In this document: positions 42,484 to 51,039 of the stretch, piece after piece
How positions within the stretch are numbered: position 1 is the stretch's first letter
Layout: every line of letters starts with the position of its first letter
Notes under the pieces: generated by a model
The model's database searches: none
The model's input: the letters and a program-made list of their open reading frames with translations, nothing else
Told to the model about the DNA's origin: nothing
Translations under genes and position numbers: made by a program
Assembly: GCA_020053355.1 (NCBI GenBank)
Contig: JAGVNI010000018.1
Span: 1 to 64,000 of the forward strand
Source: an archaeon
GTDB taxonomy: Archaea; Micrarchaeota; Micrarchaeia; Anstonellales; Bilamarchaeaceae
Length of the DNA stretch: 64,000 bases
Direction: 5' to 3'

Positions 42484-43074
42484 ATGGTTGGAAGACAAGG
42501 GGTGGGGGCAATGTCAGCAAATGGGCCAGGTGCCCGCAGTGGCAGCAATAGCGTCAATGTTAGGGCATTCGTAACCGAATTGGCCGAGCGCGAGAGGAGC
42601 AGGGAATTCAAGGACCCAATAAGCGCATTCACGAAGTTCGCAACAGGCACATCCGATAAGCTCGAGCGGCTCGACGCCAAGATGAAATCGGCCAGGGCCG
42701 CCATCGCAAAGGCCACCGAGCGCAAGTCCTCGGGCGAGCTGGGCGATTCCACCTATTATGCAGAGACAGTGGCTGCGCGGATGCTCATCTCCCTCCAGGC
42801 TTCGCTGAATGCCGTCTACACGGCCGCCAAGCCTTCGAAGGACATATTCGCAGTCCGGCGCGTCGGCGTGGTGGCGGACAAGCTCGCTGCGGTCGCAGAC
42901 GAGCTCCTAATGGAAATGCATTACCCGCACGACGACTCGCTCAAGCAGACGCTGGTGGAACAGAACGTGAAGATGGCACGGGATGCTCATGCGGATGCTG
43001 TCTCTTCGCTCCAAGGCGTGCATGATGCACTCGGCATCCAGATGGCAGGATTCCCCGAGCCCGCTAACCACTAG
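42484..43074 (+). CDS. Helical hypothetical protein (196 aa)
   Basis: Strong promoter and ribosome binding site support expression. After a Gly/Ser-rich first 25 residues, the protein is almost wholly alpha-helical with charged heptad-like stretches ('SDKLERLDAKMKSARAAIAKATERKSSGELGD', 'KQTLVEQNVKMARDAHADAVSSLQGVHDAL'). No Cys, no membrane segment. No family recognised. Confidence 0.6.
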   Translation: MVGRQGVGAMSANGPGARSGSNSVNVRAFVTELAERERSREFKDPISAFTKFATGTSDKLERLDAKMKSARAAIAKATERKSSGELGDSTYYAETVAARMLISLQASLNAVYTAAKPSKDIFAVRRVGVVADKLAAVADELLMEMHYPHDDSLKQTLVEQNVKMARDAHADAVSSLQGVHDALGIQMAGFPEPANH

Positions 43075-43196
43075 CGAAATCACGATGCTTTGCTTTTGTC
43101 ATTCTAATCGTTTGCGAAATTGAAAAAAATAAGAATGCAATAAATTTGCGCAAGTATAATGTGCGCAATCAGGTGTAAGCCCGTATCTTCGGCGCG

Positions 43197-44915
43197 CTAA
43201 CCGTTGCCGTTATCCATCGCGCCTTTGATGAATCCTGCCAGAAGGGCGAACATCTTCGGCTGTCTTTCCCACGCGAAATCCCAGAACTGCCTCTCCAGCT
43301 CCCCCTTTTTCGATTTTATCTCAGCGGGGAGGGCATCGTCGTTCCTGAGGGTCCAGATTAGGTCTTCGGTGTCGCGGATGGTGCGCCTAATGGAGCAGAT
43401 GCGCTTCACCGACTGTATCATGTCGAGATCAGAAAGCCGCACGGGCAGCCGGCCATTCTCGCTCATCGCGAGGCCGGCGAAGACCTGCTGCTGGATGGGG
43501 TCGCTCACAAGCCATAGGAAGTTCACCAAGAAGTCTGCCCTGCTGAGGGCAGCCACCGGGTACATGTCCTTGCCAAGTGATTTAAGTATGAATTTCGCGC
43601 GGACATCGTCCAGGTTCATCCCGGTCGCGTCCAGCGTCAGCACCGAAGGCTCGAGCCTGAGGTCGATGTAGCCGATATCGTCCGTAGGCACCCGCGCGTT
43701 TACCCTGGCGCGTATCGCGTTCGCGACCATCTCCGCGGTGGAAGCCCCGTCCGAAGCATCGATCCAGTACTGGAGGTAGCCGCCTGCCACCGGCACCACG
43801 TCCACCCCTGTTTTCAGGATGTCTTCCATGCCGAGGGTTATCGGCGTAAGGATGCTGTTGGATCGCGCCTTTCCCCAGAAAGTGTTCCCGAACCTCATCC
43901 CCGCCCTGCGTGAGAAAATCTCGGAGTATCCCTTGCGCGTCCCGGTCTCGATGAGCCGCCCCTCCGCGTCCCTTTTGTCGCTCGTGAACGGGAGGAAAGC
44001 AGCCGCCTGCTCGTCTGTCATCGCCAGCTTTATCTCAATAAAGGTTCCTCCGGACATGCTTTTCTTGCCATTCGCTTTCAGGCTGCCCTTGAAGGGTGTC
44101 TTGACTTCCGGAAGCCCGCCGTTGCCGTTGTACACCCTCGGCAGCCGGGGGTAGAACACGACCTCGTCGTTCTCGAGCTTCCTTATCTCTTCGAGTATGA
44201 ATCCCGGCTTCGCATCCTCCCTTACAGGCGCCGGCTTTGCAATCTTGAAATTGCCCGCGACCACGATTTCGGGGTGCGCGAGCATCCGCGAAAACGCCTT
44301 GAGCGTCAGCTCCATCGTCTCGATTCCGTGCGGCGTCTGGACATTCGCAGTATATTTCACTCCGGAAAGCCCCTTCTGGGCCATCTCACTCATCTCGAGT
44401 TCGAGTGCAATCTTGAACTGGACATCAGCATTCGGGCCTAGTGAGGCCGAGCCGATTATCTGCGCGCCTTCGTCCGAGCGCGTCCCGAGGCGGTTCAGGA
44501 AAAGGCCGCACCGCTCTCCGCCGTTCGCCGCCTCCACGTCTCCCATCGCCTGAGCGGTGGCTATGTTGAACCTGCCGAGGGACTGATTCCCGCACTCCTC
44601 GCCTCCAAGCAGCGTGATGCCGGTAAGGGATGATTTGTCGCTGATGGCAGTAAGGAAGCGCATTTTCTGTCCTTCGACCTCGGCAACAGCCGCCTGGTCG
44701 CGAAGTTCCGGCTCTACGTTGGCGCGGAGGTGGTTCTCGAGTTTGACGCTGTCGTCCTTTCCCGTCGGGTCGCAGGTGAAAAGCGGGGGGACGTTGATGC
44801 GGCGGGCCCGTGCCTCCCTCATCTGGACCAGTGCGACCCTCTCCTCCTTGGGCCTGAGGCTGTCGACAGTGCCGGCTCCGTTGCCGCTTCCGTTAAACAA
44901 CCTTCTGGGGGTCAT
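43197..44915 (-). CDS. Large uncharacterised protein (572 aa)
   Basis: No known domain is visible. It is soluble-looking, with mixed alpha/beta composition: 'FNIATAQAMGDVEAANGGERCGLFLNRLGTRSDEGAQIIGSASLG' and a C-terminal helical part 'VKRICSIRRTIRDTEDLIWTLRNDDALPAEIKSKKGELERQFWDFAWERQP'. GTTTATAAAT (44985-44994, complement) gives transcription near 44960; start ATG 44915 or 44924 follows AGGAAAGG. It stands alone opposite the ribosomal cluster. Confidence 0.6.
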   Translation of the reverse strand: MTPRRLFNGSGNGAGTVDSLRPKEERVALVQMREARARRINVPPLFTCDPTGKDDSVKLENHLRANVEPELRDQAAVAEVEGQKMRFLTAISDKSSLTGITLLGGEECGNQSLGRFNIATAQAMGDVEAANGGERCGLFLNRLGTRSDEGAQIIGSASLGPNADVQFKIALELEMSEMAQKGLSGVKYTANVQTPHGIETMELTLKAFSRMLAHPEIVVAGNFKIAKPAPVREDAKPGFILEEIRKLENDEVVFYPRLPRVYNGNGGLPEVKTPFKGSLKANGKKSMSGGTFIEIKLAMTDEQAAAFLPFTSDKRDAEGRLIETGTRKGYSEIFSRRAGMRFGNTFWGKARSNSILTPITLGMEDILKTGVDVVPVAGGYLQYWIDASDGASTAEMVANAIRARVNARVPTDDIGYIDLRLEPSVLTLDATGMNLDDVRAKFILKSLGKDMYPVAALSRADFLVNFLWLVSDPIQQQVFAGLAMSENGRLPVRLSDLDMIQSVKRICSIRRTIRDTEDLIWTLRNDDALPAEIKSKKGELERQFWDFAWERQPKMFALLAGFIKGAMDNGNG

Positions 44916-44994
44916 ATCAATCATCCTTTCCTGTATTATGTGGGGTCTGGAGGTCCATATACATGATAATATATGTCTGATAACATTTATAAAC

Positions 44995-45366
44995 ATGCTT
45001 TTTTACTAATTGCAACAACTTTTTCTACGACGGTCACTATCTCGTAGCAATTTTCGTAAGTGCAGGTGTATAATTATGGTTTTCCACCTATTTAAGCATT
45101 TCGATAATCAACGTTACGTCAATTGGCTAACTATTTTAGGAAACAACCCATCACCCGGATGCTGGATTGGGCAACCGCCCTCCGGGTATCTTTATAAATA
45201 TTTCTTCTTAACAACTAGAAGTCCAATTATTTCCGGCGGTTTTGTTTTGTCAGTTTTCGCTTCGCGAAAACACAAAACAGACGTCCTTTAGCTACGCTAG
45301 AGGTCCCGATGTTGTAGGGAAAAAGGTTCCTGAAAAAACCGGGCAACGCAGGCAAAATGTGATAGC
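44995..45366 (+). promoter_or_regulatory. Promoter and structured leader of the uL3 ribosomal operon
   Basis: CTTTATAAATATTT (45190-45202) is the TATA box, so the transcript should start near 45224 and have a ~140-base leader. Within the leader are a two-part stem GTTTTGT...ACAAAAC enclosing GTTTTCGC-TTC-GCGAAAAC (45244-45278) and CCTTTAGC-TAC-GCTAGAGG (45285-45303). Upstream of the TATA box lie ACCCGGA...TCCGGGT enclosing GGGC-AACC-GCCC (45153-45187) and CTACGA...TCGTAG (45025-45047). Confidence 0.6.
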
Positions 45367-46311
45367 TTGACAGACATACAGAGACCCCGACGGGGTTCTA
45401 TGGCCCACCGGCCACGGAAGAGAGCGACAAGCCAGAACGCGCGCGTCTATTGGCAGGAATCTGCCGAGAAGCGGGTGCTCGGCATCGCGGGATACAAGGT
45501 TGGCATGACTCATGTGTCATACGTGGACGATACCGAATCGCCCACCAAAGGCCAGGAGGTCGTGAGCGCGGCTACGGTAATCGAAATCCCGCCCATGATC
45601 GTCTATGGTTTGCGCTGCTACAAGGCCAACGACTCTATTGGCGACATACTCGCGACAGACGAGAAGGTGCTTAAGCAGGCGGGATTCTCGAAGAAGCCGA
45701 GCGTGAAGCAGGTCAACGAAGCGGAAGCGGATGATGTGCGCCTTCTGGTCTTCGCCATGCCGTCCAAGACCGGCTTCGGCAAGAAGCACATCGAGAAGAT
45801 GGAGCTGGGCTGCGGCGGCAAGGATGCGAAAGAGCGCCTTGAATACTGCAAGGGCATGCTTGGCAAGGAGCTGCACATCAGCGACGTGTTCAAGTGCGGC
45901 GAGTTCGTCGACGTCGTATCGATTTCGATAGGCAAGGGCTGGCAGGGCGCCGTGAAAAGGTTCGGCGTCGCCAAGCAGAGGCGCAAAGCCACGGGCAAGA
46001 TGAGGCACGTAGGTACGCTCGGCCAGTGGCATCCGGCATACGTCCTCTATACAGTCCCGCAGGCGGGCCAGACCGGCTACCACCAGAGGACCGAGATGAA
46101 CAAGAGGATACTCAAACTGGGCCAGAAGCCCGAGGAAATCAACCCCTCAAGCGGGTTCCCCCACTACGGATTCGTGAAGAACGATTTCGTCGTGCTGAAG
46201 GGTTCCGTGCCGGGGCCGGCAAAGCGCCTTGTGAAACTCCGGCTCGCCGTGCGCGCAAGCATGGCGACCAAGGAGCCGCAGGTGGGATACGTGTCCCTCT
46301 CCCCCAGGTAG
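45367..46311 (+). CDS. rpl3: 50S ribosomal protein uL3
   Basis: First gene of the S10-type cluster. The TTG at 45367 gives 'MTDIQRPRRGSMAHRPRKRA', matching the archaeal N-terminus 'RPRRGS...PRKRA'; the internal ATG at 45400 would cut off this conserved RNA-binding start. 'GFVKNDFVVLKGSVPGPAKRLVKLR' is the conserved C-terminus. A GTGAT lies a few bases before the TTG. Length is 314 residues. Confidence 0.95.
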   Translation: MTDIQRPRRGSMAHRPRKRATSQNARVYWQESAEKRVLGIAGYKVGMTHVSYVDDTESPTKGQEVVSAATVIEIPPMIVYGLRCYKANDSIGDILATDEKVLKQAGFSKKPSVKQVNEAEADDVRLLVFAMPSKTGFGKKHIEKMELGCGGKDAKERLEYCKGMLGKELHISDVFKCGEFVDVVSISIGKGWQGAVKRFGVAKQRRKATGKMRHVGTLGQWHPAYVLYTVPQAGQTGYHQRTEMNKRILKLGQKPEEINPSSGFPHYGFVKNDFVVLKGSVPGPAKRLVKLRLAVRASMATKEPQVGYVSLSPR

Positions 46312-46319
46312 GTGTTCAT

Positions 46320-47069
46320 ATGAAAGCAACCGTATACTCTATTGAAGGAAAAGCCATGAGGCAGATAGACCTGCCCCAGATTTTCGAATCGCCAAAGCGC
46401 GAGGACCTCGTCAAGAGGGCCGTTCTCAGCGAAGAGAGCAAGCTGTACCAGCCGAAAGGCAACTACAAATTTGCCGGCCTTGAGACCAGTGCGCGATACC
46501 GCGGCCGCAAGGAAGACTTCGGCACCGTCAAGAACAAGGGCATCCCGCACCTTCCGCACGAAGTGCTCCCGAAGGGCCAATTGGGCAAGGTCAAGCGCGT
46601 CCCGTCCGCGGTCAAGGGCCGCAGGGCGCACCCGCCGAAGCCCCAGAAGATAATCGTCGAGCGCATCAACAAGAAGGAGCACCTGCTAGCACTCGCATCG
46701 GCGCTTTCATTCAGCGCAGACCGCACCACCGTGGTGAAGAGGGCGCACTCCGATATCGGCGTCTCGCTCCCAATCATCCTGGAAAGCGGGTTCGAGAAGC
46801 TGAAAAAAGCCAAAGAAGTCCAGAAAGTCCTCGAGTCATTGAACCTCGGCAAATTCACCGAGAAGGCGAAGAGGAACGGAACCCGGTCGGCACTCATAGT
46901 CGTCTCTTCATCCGCGGTGACGAAGGCCGGCGCGAACCTGCCAGGCGTGGATGTGGTGGCTGCGAGCGAGCTCATGGTCAAGGACCTGGCTCCAGGAACC
47001 CACCCGGGACGGTTAACGCTCTTCTCGGAGAATGCGATTCCAGAAATTCTTAAGAGGTTTTCAGCATGA
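46320..47069 (+). CDS. rpl4: 50S ribosomal protein uL4
   Basis: Lines the exit tunnel. ATG 46320 follows AGGTAGGTG directly after the uL3 stop. The extended loop 'GTVKNKGIPHLPHEVLPKGQLGKVKRVPSAVKGRRAHPPK' is the tunnel loop. About 249 residues, typical archaeal size. Its stop overlaps the uL23 start (ATGA). Confidence 0.95.
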   Translation: MKATVYSIEGKAMRQIDLPQIFESPKREDLVKRAVLSEESKLYQPKGNYKFAGLETSARYRGRKEDFGTVKNKGIPHLPHEVLPKGQLGKVKRVPSAVKGRRAHPPKPQKIIVERINKKEHLLALASALSFSADRTTVVKRAHSDIGVSLPIILESGFEKLKKAKEVQKVLESLNLGKFTEKAKRNGTRSALIVVSSSAVTKAGANLPGVDVVAASELMVKDLAPGTHPGRLTLFSENAIPEILKRFSA

Positions 47070-47317
47070 TTCTGATAGCGCCAATCAAGACGGAAAAGGC
47101 GATCAGCAAGATCGAGTACGAGAACACGCTCACCTTCGAGGTCGACCTCAAGGCGTCCAAGAAGGATGTGAAGGGGGAAGTCGAGAAGCTCTTCTCGGTC
47201 AAGGTCGCGTCTGTGAAGACGTTCATCACCCCTGACGGGAAGAAGCACGCTCTTGTGCGGCTTGACAAAGGCTCCAAGGCCGACGACGTGGCTGCGAAGC
47301 TGAAGATGCTTGCATAA
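47066..47317 (+). CDS. rpl23: 50S ribosomal protein uL23
   Basis: Binds near the tunnel exit, docking site for SRP. 'APIKTEKAISKIEYENTLTFEVDLKASKKDVKGEVEKLFSVKV' is the family core. 83 residues, normal for archaea. Translationally coupled to uL4 by a four-base overlap. Confidence 0.95.
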   Translation: MILIAPIKTEKAISKIEYENTLTFEVDLKASKKDVKGEVEKLFSVKVASVKTFITPDGKKHALVRLDKGSKADDVAAKLKMLA

Positions 47318-47329
47318 AGGTGAACACTT

Positions 47330-48082
47330 ATGGGTAAGCGATTAAAACAGCAGAAAAGAGGGCGCGGTTCGCCGAGATATCTCTCGCCGAGCAACCGCTA
47401 CAAGGCGGACCTGGCATACCGCAATTACGATGACATCGAGAAAGCCGGCGTCCTGACCGGAAAGGTGGTCGAGTTCATCGACGACCCGGGCCGGACGGCG
47501 CCTTTGATGAAGGTAAGATACGACAACAACGAGACCGGCATACTGCTTGCTCCGGAAGGGATAGCGATAGGCGATGTCGTAGATGTCGGCGCGCAGGGGC
47601 GCCTGCGGCTGGGGAGCGTCCTGCCGCTTTACCGCATCCCGGATGGCGCTTACATATTCAATATAGAAAGGAACGCCGGAGATGGAGGCTCGCTTGTGAA
47701 AGCAGCCGGCTCATACGCCAACATCGTCGCGAAGGAGGGCAAGATAGTATACGTCAAGCTCCCGAGCCGCTCGACATTGGTGCTCTCAAACGAGTGCCGG
47801 GCGCAGCTCGGAGTGATAGCCGGCGGCGGCAGGCTGGAGAAGCCCATGCTGAAAGCCGGCAACCAGTGGTTCAAGAAGACCGCACAGCACAGGCTTTGGC
47901 CGGTGCCAAGGGGCGTTCACCAGTCCGCTTACAACCACCCGCACGGCGGAAAGCAGCACCACGTGGGCAAGCCCACGACGGTGGGGAGAGGCACTCCGCC
48001 AGGAGGCAAGGTCGGCCACATAGCAGCGAGGCAGACCGGGCGCCGCAAAGGCAAGAGGATGGTGGAAACCGCAGAGGCATGA
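47330..48082 (+). CDS. rpl2: 50S ribosomal protein uL2
   Basis: Peptidyl transferase centre protein. 'VYVKLPSRSTLVLSNECRAQLGVIAGGGR' and 'WPVPRGVHQSAYNHPHGGKQHHVG' are diagnostic, the latter with the functionally important His. GGTGAACACTT precedes the ATG. 250 residues. Confidence 0.96.
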   Translation: MGKRLKQQKRGRGSPRYLSPSNRYKADLAYRNYDDIEKAGVLTGKVVEFIDDPGRTAPLMKVRYDNNETGILLAPEGIAIGDVVDVGAQGRLRLGSVLPLYRIPDGAYIFNIERNAGDGGSLVKAAGSYANIVAKEGKIVYVKLPSRSTLVLSNECRAQLGVIAGGGRLEKPMLKAGNQWFKKTAQHRLWPVPRGVHQSAYNHPHGGKQHHVGKPTTVGRGTPPGGKVGHIAARQTGRRKGKRMVETAEA

Positions 48083-48086
48083 TACT

Positions 48087-48482
48087 ATGAAGAAAGACAC
48101 GTGGAAGGGATTTGAAGAGGATCAGGTCGCGGCCATCAGCTTCGACGATTTCCTCAAAAGGATTTCATCAAGGGACAGGAGGACGCTCCTGCGGATGAAG
48201 ATGAACCCGCGCCTGAAAAAATTCGTGGAAAAAGTCCGGCTGGTCAAGAAGACCAATCCGAAGAAGCTCATCAAGACGCACGTCCGGGAGGCGATAATCC
48301 TTCCGGAATGGCTCGGGCTGACATTCGGAGTCCACAACGGCAAGGAGTTCAAGAAGGTGGAAATCACCATGAACCGGGTAGGCAAGCGCCTCGGGGATTT
48401 CTCGCACACGACCGGCAGGGTCGCTCATTCGGGACCCGGTGTCGGAGCTACGAGAGGTTCCAAGTTCGTGCCGCTGAAGTGA
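48087..48482 (+). CDS. rps19: 30S ribosomal protein uS19
   Basis: Head protein contacting the A-site finger. 'KTHVREAIILPEWLGLTFGVHNGKEFKKVEITMNRVGKRLGDFSHT' is the diagnostic core. 131 residues, the usual archaeal length. It follows uL2 by four bases. Confidence 0.96.
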   Translation: MKKDTWKGFEEDQVAAISFDDFLKRISSRDRRTLLRMKMNPRLKKFVEKVRLVKKTNPKKLIKTHVREAIILPEWLGLTFGVHNGKEFKKVEITMNRVGKRLGDFSHTTGRVAHSGPGVGATRGSKFVPLK

Positions 48483-48487
48483 TGCAT

Positions 48488-49186
48488 ATGAAAGGATACT
48501 CCAACATGCCGGAAAATACGGACAACTGCGCGAGCGCGCGAGTGGAAGGGGTCAATGCGTCCTACAAGGACCTGTCCGAAGTCTGCGGCAGGATCCGGAA
48601 CAAGAAGACCGACTGGGCCGTCTCGTTCCTTGAAAAGGCCGCGGAGGGCGAAATCCCGATTCTTTTCAAGCGCCACAACAAGAACCTCGGCCACCGCCAT
48701 GAGCTTGGCGGCAGGAAGGGGCGCTACCCGTGGAAGGCCGCGAAGATAGTCCTGAAGACCCTTCAAAGCGCCATGTCGAACGGCAAGAACCTGGGCCTTG
48801 GCGAGGTCTACACGATTGTCGCAGCATCAGCAAACAAGAAGGACATCTACCCGAGGATGGCCCCGAAGGGAAGGACGGCGCGTTCTTACCTCGTGACGTC
48901 GCGGGTGGAAATCGTGCTCAAGGGCTCAGAAGTTCCCAAAGGCGTCAGCGTGACCCCGCCCAAGAAGAAAGACGAGGCGGCGAAGCACTCCGAGCCGAAG
49001 AAGGACGAGAAAAAGAAGGAAGAGGCGCCGGCAGTCGGCAAGGAAGAGAAAAAAGAGCCGGCGAAGCTCCTCCAAGAAGAGGGCAAGGCCCAATCGGAGC
49101 ACAAGCACGAATCCGAGAAGACCGCTGACCAGGAAAAGGGAAGGGCGCAGACTCCGCACCAGCACGGCGAGCGCAATAAAAGGTGA
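48488..49186 (+). CDS. rpl22: 50S ribosomal protein uL22 with long charged, His-containing tail
   Basis: Residues ~1-155 are a normal uL22 ('GRKGRYPWKAAKIVLKTLQSAMSNGKN' and the tunnel hairpin 'RMAPKGRTARSYLVTSRVEIVL'). The remaining ~75 residues are an extra Lys/Glu/Ala/His tail ('HKHESEKTADQEK', 'PHQHGERNKR') not found in most homologues. Start is ATG 48488 with GTGAT five bases upstream; ATG 48482 overlapping the uS19 stop is also in frame. Confidence 0.93.
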   Translation: MKGYSNMPENTDNCASARVEGVNASYKDLSEVCGRIRNKKTDWAVSFLEKAAEGEIPILFKRHNKNLGHRHELGGRKGRYPWKAAKIVLKTLQSAMSNGKNLGLGEVYTIVAASANKKDIYPRMAPKGRTARSYLVTSRVEIVLKGSEVPKGVSVTPPKKKDEAAKHSEPKKDEKKKEEAPAVGKEEKKEPAKLLQEEGKAQSEHKHESEKTADQEKGRAQTPHQHGERNKR

Positions 49187-49191
49187 ACATG

Positions 49192-49932
49192 ATGATATAC
49201 CAGGAAAAACTTATTGAGGAGCCGTTCAGCAAATACCAGGTAATGAAGTTCCTGGAAGTCAAGCTGGACCGCGCAGGGCTTGCGAACGTGGACATCCAGC
49301 GCACGCCGCTTGTCACCAGAATCACGCTCGAGGTCACGAACCCGGCGAGGATTATCGGCAAGAAAGGCCGGCTCATCAACGAGCTCACCGAGACGATAAA
49401 GCGCGAGTTCAAGATAGAGAACCCGCAGATAAGCGTAATCGAAGTGAGGGAGCCGTTCCTGGAGCCGCGCATGGTGGGCAAAAGGGCGGCCAAATACATC
49501 GAGATGGGCAAAAAGGTCCGCGCAGTCCTGCACTACCTTCTCCGTGAAGTCATACGCGCAGGCGCGCTGGGGGCCGAAATCGTTGCCGCGGGAAAAATCG
49601 GCGCAAAAGGCGCGCGGGCAAAAAGCCTGCGCGTCGTGGCCGGATACATCCCCAAAGCAGGAGAGCCTGCGAGGCTGATACGCGTCGCTCACATCAGCGC
49701 CAATACGCGCTCTGGCGTGATAGGCATACTCGTGCGGATAGTTCCTCCGGGAACCGTGTTCCCCGACAAAAAGACCACGCAGGTCGTTCTCCCGAAAGTC
49801 ATCGAGTCCGCGACCGATGTGGAGAAGCCGAGTGCTGTCGCAGAAGCGCCGGCATCGGGTGGCGATAAGAAGCCCGAAAGCCATGGCGGCAGGCCGCCGT
49901 TCCGCAGGGCGCCGTTCCACCACAGGAGATGA
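49192..49932 (+). CDS. rps3: 30S ribosomal protein uS3
   Basis: Sits at the mRNA entry. The KH domain shows 'PARIIGKKGRLINELTETIKREFKIENPQ', and the C-terminal domain 'GALGAEIVAAGKIGAKGARAKSLRVVAGYIPKAG'. The tail 'GRPPFRRAPFHHRR' is basic and His-containing. AGGTGA overlaps the uL22 stop; ATG 49192 or 49189 may be used. Confidence 0.94.
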   Translation: MIYQEKLIEEPFSKYQVMKFLEVKLDRAGLANVDIQRTPLVTRITLEVTNPARIIGKKGRLINELTETIKREFKIENPQISVIEVREPFLEPRMVGKRAAKYIEMGKKVRAVLHYLLREVIRAGALGAEIVAAGKIGAKGARAKSLRVVAGYIPKAGEPARLIRVAHISANTRSGVIGILVRIVPPGTVFPDKKTTQVVLPKVIESATDVEKPSAVAEAPASGGDKKPESHGGRPPFRRAPFHHRR

Positions 49933-49953
49933 ATATATGATAACACATGAGAT

Positions 49954-50030
49954 GGGGATGTCGCGAACGACGCTTCGTTCGCGAGCATGCTCGCGAAAGC
50001 TTATGATGCTTTCGCGACATATACAACCCC
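49954..50030. repeat. Compound palindromic element between uS3 and uL29
   Basis: Three adjacent perfect inverted repeats share TCGCGA units: TCGCGAACGA-CGCT-TCGTTCGCGA (49961-49984), a 20-bp palindrome TTCGCGAGCA/TGCTCGCGAA (49978-49997), and TCGCGAAAGC-TTATGAT-GCTTTCGCGA (49991-50017). An outer stem ATGTCGCGAA/TTCGCGACAT (49958-49967 with 50011-50020) can enclose all of it, and GGGG/CCCC flank it (49954-49957, 50027-50030). It lies inside the ribosomal transcript. Confidence 0.75.
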
Positions 50031-50055
50031 ACTATGATGACAGGAGAGGGTTTTG

Positions 50056-50256
50056 ATGGCAGTACTTAAGAAGACAGACCTGGATTCAATGACGGATGCC
50101 GCCAAGGCCGCAAAAATCGTGGAACTCGAGCGCGCGATGCTGGAACTCCGCGGCGAGGGCAGGGCGGACAAGGTCAAGCCGCTCCGCAAGGCAATCGCCC
50201 AGCTTAAAACCCCGAGGCAGAAATCCGCTGCCCGGGCGAACCCCGGGAAGAAGTAA
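50056..50256 (+). CDS. rpl29: 50S ribosomal protein uL29
   Basis: 66 residues, two long helices: 'MTDAAKAAKIVELERAMLELRGEG' and 'KVKPLRKAIAQLKTPRQ' with the conserved 'L..LR.E' and 'I.....I.R..T' pattern. ATG 50056 is preceded by GGAGAGGG. It is separated from uS3 by the palindromic element, an unusual 120-base gap for this operon. Confidence 0.9.
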   Translation: MAVLKKTDLDSMTDAAKAAKIVELERAMLELRGEGRADKVKPLRKAIAQLKTPRQKSAARANPGKK

Positions 50257-50321
50257 CCGTTTGTTGTTAACAACTGTGTTAAATAGAAGATAATACATAA
50301 TATCTACAGGTGAATGAAATA
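50257..50321 (+). promoter_or_regulatory. Intergenic palindrome and possible promoter before aIF1
   Basis: GTTGTTAACAAC (50263-50274) is a perfect 12-base palindrome, followed by TATA-like GTTAAATAG and by AGGTGA nine bases before the aIF1 start. aIF1-Rnp1 may therefore be transcribed separately from uL29. Confidence 0.4.
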
Positions 50322-50624
50322 ATGGATAAATGTCCGAAATGCGGAATGCTCATGGACCTCTGCGTATGCGAGATCCTTGACAAACAGGGCGTATCGAAAA
50401 TCAGGGTCTATTCGACCAAGAAGAAGTTCAAGAAGCTGGTGACCATAATCGAAGGCATCGACAAGGCCCAGCTCGAGTCGACTTCCAAGGAGCTCAAGCA
50501 CAAGCTTGCCTGCGGCGGGACCGCCAAGGAAGGCGTGATAATCCTCCAGGGCGACCACAAGAGGCGCGCTGCCGAAGTGCTGAAGGCGCTCGGATACCCC
50601 CAGGAAAACATCGAAGTGTGCTGA
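50322..50624 (+). CDS. sui1: Translation initiation factor aIF1 (SUI1)
   Basis: Monitors start codon selection on the 30S subunit. The N-terminal 'CPKCGMLMDLCVC' is the zinc-binding start found in archaeal aIF1, and 'KFKKLVTIIEGID', 'LKHKLACGGTAKEGVIILQGDHK' form the SUI1 domain. ATG 50322 is chosen over an upstream GTG. It sits between uL29 and Rnp1, the usual archaeal position. Confidence 0.95.
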   Translation: MDKCPKCGMLMDLCVCEILDKQGVSKIRVYSTKKKFKKLVTIIEGIDKAQLESTSKELKHKLACGGTAKEGVIILQGDHKRRAAEVLKALGYPQENIEVC

Positions 50625-50724
50625 CTTTCCCCCCAAGCTCACATCTCCACTTTTCTTTTATCCCGCTTTATCCTATCATATCCTAGTCATCAATCCGTTG
50701 GCATATCTCGCCGAAGATGGGAAG

Positions 50725-51015
50725 ATGATAACGAAAAAAAACCTTCTTTACTCGACTTTCATCGGCTTGGCTGTCGAAGTGATTAATTCCAGCCAGCGCA
50801 GCATCATCGGCCTCAAAGGCACAATCGTCGACGAGACGAAGAACCTGATTGTGATTGAGAGCGCCGGGATTGGGGCAGAACCAGGAACCGGGAAGGAAGT
50901 CCGCGTCCCGAAGGCGGGAGCGACATTCCGCTTCACCCTTGAGAGCGGCGAGACTGCGGACGTGGAAGGGAAAAAAATAGCTTTCCGGCCGCACGAGCGG
51001 CCGAAAAAAGTCTAA
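50725..51015 (+). CDS. rnp1: RNase P protein component 1 (Rpp29/Pop4 homologue)
   Basis: Protein subunit of archaeal RNase P, which removes tRNA 5' leaders. 'LLYSTFIGLAVEVINSSQRSIIGLKGTIVDETKNLIVIE' is the diagnostic Sm-like core. ATG 50725 follows GATGGGA; an earlier TTG is in frame but not conserved. 96 residues. It normally directly precedes uS17, but here a lipoprotein gene on the other strand intervenes. Confidence 0.93.
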   Translation: MITKKNLLYSTFIGLAVEVINSSQRSIIGLKGTIVDETKNLIVIESAGIGAEPGTGKEVRVPKAGATFRFTLESGETADVEGKKIAFRPHERPKKV

Positions 51016-51039
51016 TCTAAGGAATAAAAAAATTTGCGT

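Noticed and set aside
45076-45291. 71-codon ORF upstream of uL3 with AGGTG before an ATG
   Set aside because: It runs through the uL3 TATA box and hairpins and encodes no conserved pattern; more likely chance.
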